From Tiliqua scincoides (lineage: Eukaryota; Chordata; Lepidosauria; Squamata; Scincidae), in assembly GCF_035046505.1 (NCBI RefSeq), contig NC_089827.1, positions 61,074,856 to 61,138,855 of the forward strand: 64,000 nt of DNA. Reading direction: 5' to 3'. Below are positions 55,206-64,000 of the stretch, piece by piece. The notes beneath the pieces are model-generated. The model had not been told where the DNA came from. It ran no database searches and worked only from the letters and a program-made list of their open reading frames with translations. The position numbers and the translations under genes were made by a program. How positions within the stretch are numbered: position 1 is the stretch's first letter; each line of letters opens with the position of its first letter.

Positions 55206-56773
55206 GTGTTTCCAGCGTTTTGTCTGATTATTTCACCACATCTATCAATTCTTTGTTCAAGGAGTACTGTACTTGGAGTTATCCCATCTTATCTTCACAA
55301 CAGCCCCATGAAGTCAATGAAACTGAAAAGAGGTCATCTACTGAGCTTCCTGGCAGAGCCAAACTCTTGTCTCTTGAGCTCCATCCCTCTATCCATCACA
55401 CCCTCTGGCATACAGAGATGCACCCTGGAACCTTGCCATCTGAGAGGTCCTGGGAATTTTTGAAGAGACACTTCCTACACCTATATTTTATCCTTCTGAC
55501 ACGACACTATTAAAAATCAGGGAACTTGGGGGCAGCCCCACAACAACATGCCCCAATCAGGTGAGTGTTCATCCAGGGCAGTGCTGCCCTTTTACTGAAA
55601 AAGCCACCCTCATTGTCCCTCTGACCAAGGTTGGAACTCTACCGTCTGCTAACGGGAGCTTGGATTGTATCGCATGGTTTACCTGAACTGTGTCCTGGCT
55701 GGAAGGCGAGCCTTCAGTAGCAGAGAAGCTGAAACAGCAGAGTGCCTGCAGCACCCACTCAACAGAAACAGACTCGGCTCCTGTCGGTTCTCCCTGAGCG
55801 GACCAGAAGCAAAATTGTTCTCACACACTCTAAGGGAAGCTTTAAAAACAAACGAGGAGAAAAGGGGGATGAAGAAGTTGGGACACGCCTATTCCAGTTC
55901 CACTACTCCTGGTGCTGTTACAAAAATAACATCCCTGTGCCAGGAGATGAAGTAAGAATGCTTGACGTCAAGTGGACAGTCACCCCAGCAGCTGGGTGGG
56001 GAAGCAGCCTTTGCCTCTCCAGCCCTAGGACTGATTTCATGACCGTTCATCAAGCTAGCTGATAAATTGCCCCTCACTGGCAGGCAGAAAGCCAGAGGGT
56101 CTGACACAGTGGGGGCCCTTCCCATCACACCGACTTTATCTACTTGCCTAACTTTCAGCTAAGTCAATGTTCTGAGGGGCATAAGAACAGGAAGAACCAT
56201 GTTATCTCCCTGCCGTTTTGTCGGTTCCTCTTATTTCTCTTTGAAGCAGGAATCGTTCAGGCCTGCAAACTTTCAGGAATTTTCTTCTCTTGGGGTAATT
56301 AATTGGCCAACCAGGACATTCACGTGTGTGCTTGCCTTGTACTCTTGACAACTGTACTTTACCATGGCCAAAACTAGCCCCACCGCTGGGCAACATTTGA
56401 TGCTATAAAGCTTGCAGCCACTGTAGATCGCCAGGTCAGAATTTGTGCATTTCATGAAACGGACCTGTAACAGGGCTGGCAATTCTTGGGCAATTCCAGA
56501 GCTTTGATTGCTGCCTGGGTGGAGAAAAGAAGACACACAGCCGGTGTTCACAGCAGGCTGGGCTGTAGAAATGAGGGGATGGAGGCTGCCTTGTGTCGCG
56601 TAGCTAGCCAGGCTATATGTCTGAGAAGTGGGCCATCGCTGTAACTGTTCACTTAGGCTGTCCAAATGCCTGACATTTGGGGGGGGGGGCATCCAGCAAT
56701 AGGTGTGACCACACCCTGGGCTCACTGGCAGTCCATTTGGGCCACATGAAAGAACCCTTCAGCTGCTTTCATA
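55206..56773. other. Upstream of GPRC5A, nothing identified
   Basis: A short MIR/L2-like trace at 55284-55330 (CTTATCTTCACAACAGCCCC ATGAAG). No exon recognised. Confidence 0.35.
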
Positions 56774-57068
56774 GTAGCGATGGGCTGAGACTTGGATGAC
56801 TCGAGTTGTGAAAACATGCATTTTTGTGACTCGTATGGACTCAAATCACATGTGCCCAAAATTTGGGCACTGACTCAGGACTTGGGGGTTTTACCCTAAA
56901 AATGAAAAGACTTGAATAGACTCGAGTCAAGGCTCACTTTTGCGACTCTTTATTGTGTCTGTGTTTGCTTGCTTTTTTTTTTTGCTGCTTCCCAAACTTG
57001 ACTTGCTTCTCAAAGGACTTGAGTCAAGGGGGGCAGAGACTCGGGACTTGACTCAAGCTCAGCACTGT
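56774..57068. mobile_element. Non-autonomous DNA element rich in ACTCGAGTC/ACTTGAGTC motifs
   Basis: Left end AGCGATGGGCTGAGACTTGG ATGACTCGAG and right end GGGACTTGACTCAAGCTCAG CACTG are inverted. Between them GACTCGAGTCAA, GACTTGAGTCAAG and TGGACTCAAATC recur in both orientations. Confidence 0.65.
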
Positions 57069-58321
57069 GGCTCTGGCACATACATTTTTCATAGCAGCTA
57101 CATCAAGAATGTTTTCTTGCTTGAACCAGTGGATATTCATTACAGCAGAGCATGTTATAAGAAACATCAATCTTTAAGACAAATGACAATGTCTACAAAA
57201 GGGATCGTGATATTCAAACAGAGTGACAGGCATGACTTACAGCATTTATCCCATGGATTATTCACTGCTGCTTTGCTGATCACTACCTTTATGATACAGA
57301 AACAGAACACTAGGCTTTTCTTCCAGAGAGCATAAACTGGCCCACATTAGTAACCCGGGGGGTGGGGGTTAGATGTTGGAAGCACACAAACGTTTTTGTT
57401 GCAAGCATTATGGATTCGATGGCAAGCAGCATTTAGGACAACAATCCTGATATCTATTAATTTGGGGGGCTCAGATTTAGTGTTCCTGAAACCAGTAAGA
57501 CACCTGAATAAACCTGACCAAACAACACAAGAAAATCAAACCCATATTAAGACAGCATTCATATAGATTCTTATAGATTAAAATAGACGTTGAATAATGT
57601 GAGAAAATAAGAATTACATGAATTCAGAATGAGAATTTCCAATGCTAATAGATTCCAGTGAAACAGCAGAAACTCAAATAATGTAAAATGGGAATTACGT
57701 GGATAGATAATGATGGCTGGAATCTGCAGCCAGTACCATGCACCGAGGGAGTAATGGGTTTGCGTTTTTCAAGCAGAAGCTTCCTCTGCCAAAATGCAAG
57801 CTTCTTTTGAAATTAGGAGAATTCTCAAGAGCAGCTTATGATACGGCAGGGAATCTGCTTTCTAAAGTCAAAGATCCCACCAGGTGTGCCCATATGTTTC
57901 TTAGCCACTCCTGCAGTAGCTCTTTGGCCCCAGGACAGTAAAAATAACAGAAGGGGGGGGGAAATACTCTTTTCAATGCAGATTCCCAGATAGAAGAGCA
58001 GTTATCAGCACTGCCAAGTTAGTACACTTTCTATTCTTTTGCAGAATGGGGAACCTGACCCACAATCTCACTGAACCCAGAAAGTGTCTCTGACCACAAC
58101 AAGTACCTTGTAAAGACATTTGACAATCTAAGCTATCAGGTAAGCACTTTTGGTGGGGCAGTTTCCAGTGGGGCAGGGGGCAAACCCCCTCCCCAAACAC
58201 AAGGGTCCTCATCCAGACTGAAGCAGGGAGATGATACCCACATCTCACTGAATCTCTTAATGGTGCATTTATGACATCTGGTTATTAGGAGGGTGCTTTT
58301 CTTCTGAAGGATTATCAAGCT
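57069..58321. other. Upstream of GPRC5A, nothing identified
   Basis: No coding frame or repeat family recognised. Confidence 0.4.
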
Positions 58322-58560
58322 ATGCTTTCTTGTATGCTGCAGGTGTGACCAATGACACAGATGACAACAAATGAAAAATAAAAGTCACTACTCAAGTACC
58401 TTTATGCCAGAATATGCATCAGTGCGTCAGAAGAATCATTGTTCTTGCTTTTAAAAAAGTAAATATAATTAAGACACTAAACTCAGTGACAAATATTCTT
58501 TCCTGTGTGCGCTAGGCGTGACCAATGACACGGATGACAGAGTTTCTAAAAGTAAATAGT
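58322..58560. repeat. Local ~60-bp direct duplication, spaced 175 bp
   Basis: GTGTGACCAATGACACAGAT GACA at 58343 and GCGTGACCAATGACACGGAT GACA at 58517, each preceded by TTTC(T)TGT(A/G)TGC and followed by an A-rich AAATGAAAAATAAA or TAAAAGTAAATA. Confidence 0.75.
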
Positions 58561-58794
58561 CCTATCTGAATGAGATTGTTTAACTTCCTAGTGGAATGAT
58601 TGATTTTGAATGATTTATTACTGGTACTTATAAGAGTGATTAGGATTTATTCATAATGTTATTCACTTATTCGGCACGAGTAATTGCAAAGGTTTCTTTC
58701 AGGGAAGTTTTGCTTTTAGAACAGCAACACTCGACTCCTCCCATTTTCTAGATAGGAAGTTCAGCTTTGAAATTAAGGGTTCTAGCCTCCTCAG

Positions 58795-58875
58795 GCCCAA
58801 TATGTTTATGGCTTAGGAGAGATTTGAACTCGGATTCCCCAATTTCAAATTTGACACTGCACAAAGCGAGACTCT
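58795..58875. repeat. MIR/L2-like old repeat fragment
   Basis: GGAGAGATTTGAACTCGGAT TCCCCAATTTC resembles the MIR/L2 segment GGATTTGAACCCGGGTCTCCC. Short and diverged. Confidence 0.4.
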
Positions 58876-59151
58876 GTCTATGACCAAAGAATCATACTGT
58901 CTATATGATCCAGTTGTCTACTCTCCAACCACTATACAATCCGAAAACCTCACTCAAAACCTTGGTACAAAGCAGGCTTGTTTTTTTTTTAAAGCAAAAG
59001 TTTTGTGCCTTTGCTGTGTATAATCAGGGCACAGCAGACCCATTAAATTATATACAGCAACAGCCACTCAAGCACTCTGAAAGAATGCTGTACTCACTTT
59101 GTGGATCCTGAACGACAGGGGAAAGCAAATCCAAAGTTCCTTTAGATCAGG

Positions 59152-59436
59152 GATGTCAAACTCATTTTATACAGAGGGCTGAAGTTAGCAGTCATGCAGC
59201 CTGCTGAGGGCTGAAAGTGACATCATTAAGCAGATGATGGCTAGAAAAAAGCACTTTATTCTCACCTAGAAACTTATTAGCTGCAAGTGACAGAAGAGAA
59301 AATGTGCAAATAATTTCAAGATGTGAGAGAGCACAATTATCAAGCTGGGAGGGCCCAATTATAACGAGGGCTGGATAATTACTTCCAGGGGCAGCATTCG
59401 GCCCACGGGCCTTAGGTTTGACACCCCAGATTTAGA
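59152..59436. mobile_element. hAT-type non-autonomous element, older
   Basis: Starts CAGGGATGTCAAACTCATTT and ends TTAGGTTTGACACCCCAG, a clear inverted terminal pair. Flanks CTTTAGAT and ATTTAGAC agree at six of eight bases. Confidence 0.8.
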
Positions 59437-59751
59437 CCTTTTTCAATGGCTCCACTACTACTGCTTGTAACACACATAGCTCTTTTAACTTTGTAAAGGT
59501 TCTTTATCATCTTTACTGTGCTCATCTTCAAAACCACCCTGTGAGGTAGGTCACTGTTGTGATTATTTTGCAAATGAGACTGAGCCCAAATCTGTGCTGT
59601 ACTATGAACATATGTTCAAGGGGCTTTAACTCAAGTCTCCCAAAAGGCAAACAGTGACTTTCAGTGTCCGTATAAGCTCTCCCAAATTACATTGTTCCTT
59701 GAAGTACCAAATCAGGAGTCAGGGACATATTTCTGCAGGGATTCCCTAAAC

Positions 59752-60136
59752 CAGTGTTTCTCAAACTGTGGCTCAGGACCCACTCGGTGGGTCGAGACCC
59801 AATTTCAGGTGGGTTGAGACCCAATTTCAGGTGGGTCCCCATTCATTTCAATATTTTATTTTTAAGATAGTAGACTTGATGGTGTCATGGTATGTGACTG
59901 CATTTGGGGAAATGTTACAGATCTGTGCTTTTAACAAGGCACTATGTATATACCTTTAACAATGATGGTCAATGGGACTTACTGCTGGGTAAGTGTGCAT
60001 AGGATTACAGCCTAGCAGTGTTTAAAATTGTCCTGCTTGATGATGTCACTTCTGGTCATGACATCACTTCTGGTGGGTCCTGACTGATTCTCATTCTAAA
60101 AAGTGGGTCCTAGTGCTAAATGTTTAAGAACTACTC
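59752..60136. mobile_element. hAT-type non-autonomous element, same family as 7349-7688
   Basis: Starts CAGTGTTTCTCAAACTGTGG and ends TTTAAGAACTACTC; flanked by CCCTAAAC at 59744-59751 and 60137-60144. It contains a local duplication of GACCCAATTTCAGGTGGGT near 59798 and 59818. Confidence 0.92.
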
Positions 60137-60626
60137 CCCTAAACAGTTCATGTGAAAGTAAGGGAAGTCTTTGATGGCTGGTGTAAATGTCATTGCTTTG
60201 TATATTCAATGAATCAGAGCTAAAACAGGCCCAGTAAAATCGCCAAAATAATCCATCAGATAAGAAAGGCACCAATCTCAGGGGAAATAGGAGTCTAATG
60301 CTGCTGTGGGTTCCTCTTTCCCTTACATTCATTCTTTCTGGATTCTTGAATATGGACTGGCAAATAAAATGTTTCCTCCAGAGCTAAGTTCACGGACACG
60401 GTTTGCAGCAGATGCTAGCAGTGCATAACACTGATTGGCTGGTATCTGAGCCATCACCAATGTCCTTTACTGGCGCAGTTTTGCAACCTGTTAAAAATGT
60501 TTGTTTTTTTTTAAAGCAATGGTTGAACTTTTTAATTCATTACATAGATTTATGAACAGTTTGAAAAAAAATTTAAAAAGGTGACAGCATGCCTGAAGAA
60601 TGGAAAAGGGGTAACACTAATGGCTA

Positions 60627-61400
60627 AGGGCCCAATCCTATTGTCCAGCACCAGCACTACACTGAGTATCACAAATGCACCATAAGACACTCCTGTGACA
60701 CTCACTGCCAGGCTGGTGCGAGTGCCGACTCAGTACGAGCATGCGCTGAATCAGCACCAGGCAGAGGCTGGTTACACACTGGCGGCAGAGTAGTAAGAAG
60801 AAGTGAAGGGGTGTTCTGGGGTGGGGGTGGGAAGGAAGGCAGGGCAGAGGGTGGGAGCAGGGTGGGAAGGGGCAGAGATATTTTAACCCCCCTCATGGGC
60901 CAAGAGATCTGACATGGGTCTCCTTTATTCTGCGCCCGCTCAAGAGTAGAACTGATTGGAACTCTTTGCCACAGGAAGTAGTGAAGGCATCTTGCCTGGA
61001 TGCCTTTAAGAGGGGATTGGACAAATTTCTGGAGGTTAGAAGTCATAGTAGGTATGTGCAAGCTCTTGGTTTTAGAGGCAAGCTGCCTCTGATTGCCAGA
61101 TGTAGGGGAGGGCACCAGGACGCAGGTTGTGCCTGTTGCCTTGCGTGCTCCCTGGGGCATTTGGTGGGCCACTGTGAGATACAGGAAGCTGGACTAGATG
61201 GGTCTTTGGCCTAATCCAGCAGGGCTCTTCTTATGTTCTTATTGGGGCCACCTGAGCTCAACACGGGGTCAGGGAATCACTGTTTCCTTACCCCAAGGAG
61301 ACCTGCAGTTGCTTCCCTGGCCCATTGAAGAACAGTCGCCATATTGGCACCGCTACAGCCCCGGGCGGTGGGAAGCAAAGGAATGGGCTGCTCACCAGCA
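60627..61400. mobile_element. AGCCCAATCC-type DNA element, split by CR1
   Basis: Starts AGGGCCCAATCCTATTGTCC and has the purine-rich core near 60808-60880. It is interrupted by CR1 at 60952-61241; GC-rich element-like sequence resumes to about 61400. The right end is unclear. A further CAAGGCCCAATCCTGCAC start at 61519 may be its end region or another copy. Confidence 0.5.
60952..61241 (+). mobile_element. CR1 LINE 3' fragment inserted in an AGCCCAATCC-ended element
   Basis: Begins near GATTGGAACTCTTTGCCACA and ends GGGCTCTTCTTATGTTCTTA. Sequence on both sides has the GC-rich style of the element starting at 60627, so this is probably a nested insertion. Confidence 0.85.
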
Positions 61401-61529
61401 TTTACAGTGCAGGTGAGTGAACTTGTCAATCGCATTGCAAGGACATGGGCAGCTACGCACATCTTTTGGGAGGAAAGCACGTGGACACTCCTGTTTAATT
61501 TTTATTTTGGGTATTTCAAGGCCCAATCC

Positions 61530-63414
61530 TGCACTGACCCAGCACTGGCACTGAGCCTCTGTATATTCATGCACAATCACCAGAAGAAGTCTTCCAAACA
61601 TGTAGAACCACCGTGTCTTGGTGGCCGCATCATGGTCCAACAAACATGGTGGGTAGGGATAGTTCATGTTGTAGCAAATACTTTCTAGTAGACCATTACA
61701 ATTAAACCTCTTGGAAAGAACTCATGGATGCTCTTACACAAGAGCTGATGCCATCTGAGAAATGTTTCCGGATTTTAGAGTCACTTGATTTACACAACAC
61801 TCTTACAATAAGTTGGAAACGGCTCTTCTGTGAGCAGAAAGGGATTTCCACTGCTGGAATAGCACTATGGATCTAAGAGCTGTCATTGATTTAATGCATA
61901 TCAGAATTCTGACAGGTTCCATGTTCACTGGCCATTATTCATGGGTGGCATACCCTTTAAAATTAGACACAAAACTATGTGTAATCATAAGAGAATCATC
62001 TGCCTCACCAAAGATGCTTTGTCAAGATTCATCAAGGGGTGTCATGGCAATGGACCTTCAATGACATGTTTCAGAATGCAAGAGAGAGTATTAATAAATA
62101 ATATTGAAATGCAAGTATTCTGAGCAATTGACAGACTCATACAATCCCTGCCTCGAAAGCCTGAAGAAACCCAAAATACCAAGAACTGTGATCAGCAAAC
62201 TCCGTAAGTTGATGGAGTCTGTAAATGAAAAAAAGAAGAAATAGGTACAAAGAACTCTGTATTGATGGAGGCGCGGGATGAGAATAAGAGGGAGAATGGA
62301 GTATGCAAGACGGTTTAAAATAGATGTTCTTAGTTAGTGACCCACCAGGCAACCCACAGCCCCCAACAACCGTACTTTGGTAGACCAGGAGAAGCTCCAT
62401 AAGCCCACTATTTTGGCTGGTTGCCTAGGACAGCAAATAAGGGGAGTCGTCATGCACCTGGCTGGCCACAGTGCATGGCTGGAGCAGAACTGCATTCAGC
62501 CTGGTGGGTCCTACGTTGCACAAGCTTGGCTTAAAAATAAACAGGGAGGGAGGACTCTCATCATTGTGGAATGCGTCTGGATATTGTGCTTTTTTCAGTC
62601 TATTGACTGGCAGGTGACCAAATATGCTCTTCATTCCTGCTGCTTAGCTACCTACAAACTATGTCTAATGACATCAAGGAAACACCCTTTATATTAAGTT
62701 TCACTATGAATCCCCCCCCCTTTTTTTTGAGAAACAGTGTTGTAGCACATTTGTTGTGACTTTCATATTTTGGGTTCCACTTGGGTGATTTCTCTGGGTA
62801 TCATTACGCATCACCTTTAAAAAATGTTCCTTCTTGCATCTTTGGTGGCCAAATGTGACGTTTGGTAGTGTGTTTGCTGTTCTGCTCGCTACTTCTGAAC
62901 CACTTGTTTACATCAGGCAACCACTCCTCAAACTCAAGTGAAACGAATGAATCATTCCACTAAATATGCTGAAGAACAGAGTCCAAAAGAGGTGAGGCCT
63001 CCAGGCTCCCTATTGGAGTGACTGTTTCAATCACTTCCTTGCTGGTAGGAACTAAGAGCCAGGGAGCCACAAAGGCACAAGAGACCTCTTTGCAGCCAAT
63101 GCGCTGTTCCGGTATTATAATCTCATTCCTCATTCCCTTCCCAGTTCTCTCGTCTCCCCCTCTCAGCTTCCTGAAACTTAGAAATCCATTTCCTATTTCT
63201 CCAACTTCCCACTCTTTCCGACTTCACATCCAATCCTCGTAAATGGTTTATTTTTAAAAGCCACTGTTCTGTACCTAGCAATGGTACAGATCATTTCTAA
63301 TGCATGAGATCTGTTCTTTGGCCTCCAATCTGAGTCGTGGGCAAAATATTTCCCAAGCTACATACACTGTTAACATTCTCATGGCCCACTTTGCCACCTC
63401 ATGGCCCACTTCTC
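61530..63414. other. Intergenic, nothing identified
   Basis: No exon or repeat family recognised before the fossil integrase fragment. Confidence 0.4.
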
Positions 63415-63900
63415 TCACTCTTCAGGCCACCCAGTGAAATAAATCTTGGGCACCCAAAATATATTTGTGGCCTGCCCCTGGTAAGCGCCCAAGCGCTTGG
63501 TAAGCGCCCAAGCGCCCAGCAATGGACTCCAGAGGTTCACCCACAAGATGCAGCTGCTCTGGGGCCTTCTCTGCCCTGTGGCTTTCTTCACTGTGCAAGC
63601 ATCGCATTTTCTACACCAGTTGTCAGTGTCCTGCCAACATCCAAGTCGATCAAATTTTTTCCTTTCTGACAAGTGTTTCTCCCTCTCCAAAGTGTCCAGC
63701 AGTTTTAGCATCATGGCATAACATCATTTTTGCCTTTCAGACACAATCCTCGGCCATTTGCATCCATGGCTTGTGGGCATAACCCATTTCTTGTACAGCA
63801 CACCAGCCCTGGTTGATAAAAGAAGCATGCAGCTGTTCAAATGTCTCCCCTCATACAAATGACCTCCCCTCAGTCTGTTGCATAAGGCACTTTTTTCCTT
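63415..63900 (-). mobile_element. Fossil LTR-retrotransposon integrase fragment (Gypsy-like)
   Basis: The minus-strand conceptual protein around 63560-63620 has NWCRKCDACTVKKATGQRR, which fits the zinc-binding H2C2 region at the front of Gypsy-type and retroviral integrases (..WCRxCxxCxxRK..). It is a decayed fossil, clearly broken. It reaches toward the window edge, so its full extent is unknown. Confidence 0.5.
63479..63519. repeat. Two-copy 19-bp tandem repeat
   Basis: GGTAAGCGCCCAAGCGCTT then GGTAAGCGCCCAAGCGCCC. Confidence 0.85.
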
Positions 63901-64000
63901 TCCTCACTCATTTCTGACATTGGAGCCAGTAAGAGGGCCAAGTGCCTTCCCTACTGTGTGTGTGTAAACAGAGGGAAGACTCAGCAGCCCATTCCTGCAC

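Overview
This is a 64 kb stretch of vertebrate nuclear DNA, most probably from a squamate reptile. Three things point that way: many 5'-truncated CR1 LINE copies ending in TTCTTATGTTCTTA, short SINEs with a tRNA-Ala(TGC)-like head, and many short non-autonomous DNA transposons, including AGCCCAATCCTA-ended elements and hAT-type elements with perfect 8-bp target duplications. The species is inferred from repeat style only and cannot be proved here.

Two host genes can be read completely, exon by exon. HEBP1 (heme-binding protein 1, SOUL family) lies on the + strand, with four coding exons from 5180 to 16444 that join in phase into 189 codons. GPRC5A (orphan class C 7TM receptor) lies on the - strand, with coding exons at 52733-51809, 49404-49355 (a 50-nt exon) and 48612-48520, joining in phase into 355 codons. 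The genes converge on a roughly 32 kb repeat-rich interval. In the human order a GPRC5D gene lies between them; no GPRC5D-like 7TM exon is seen here. A third, unrecognised + strand gene is represented only by its terminal exon (3000-3222), with a clean splice acceptor and polyA signal.

Layout: 1-3.3 kb, old repeats and the unrecognised terminal exon; 3.8-5.0 kb, a 5S-rRNA-derived SINE, then the HEBP1 CpG-rich start; 5.2-16.4 kb, HEBP1, whose 7.5 kb first intron holds CR1, hAT-type, 5S-SINE and LINE insertions; 16.8-48.5 kb, a mosaic of CR1, hAT-like elements, foldback elements, simple repeats and a solo-LTR-like fossil; 48.5-52.8 kb, GPRC5A; 52.8-64 kb, sequence upstream of GPRC5A, with an 80-bp-period tandem array, microsatellites, several DNA transposons and a fossil integrase fragment at the right edge.

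The best observations are: (i) a 5S-derived SINE family and a second LINE family with the same 3' tail, both in this window; (ii) that LINE inserted into a CR1 with an exact 16-bp target duplication; (iii) a 110-bp-arm, 8-nt-loop near-perfect inverted repeat at 39850-40077; (iv) the GPRC5A micro-exon and conservation of all four C-terminal tyrosines known as EGFR substrates in the human protein; (v) apparent absence of GPRC5D. I found no convincing new gene system; most unexplained structure is transposon-derived.
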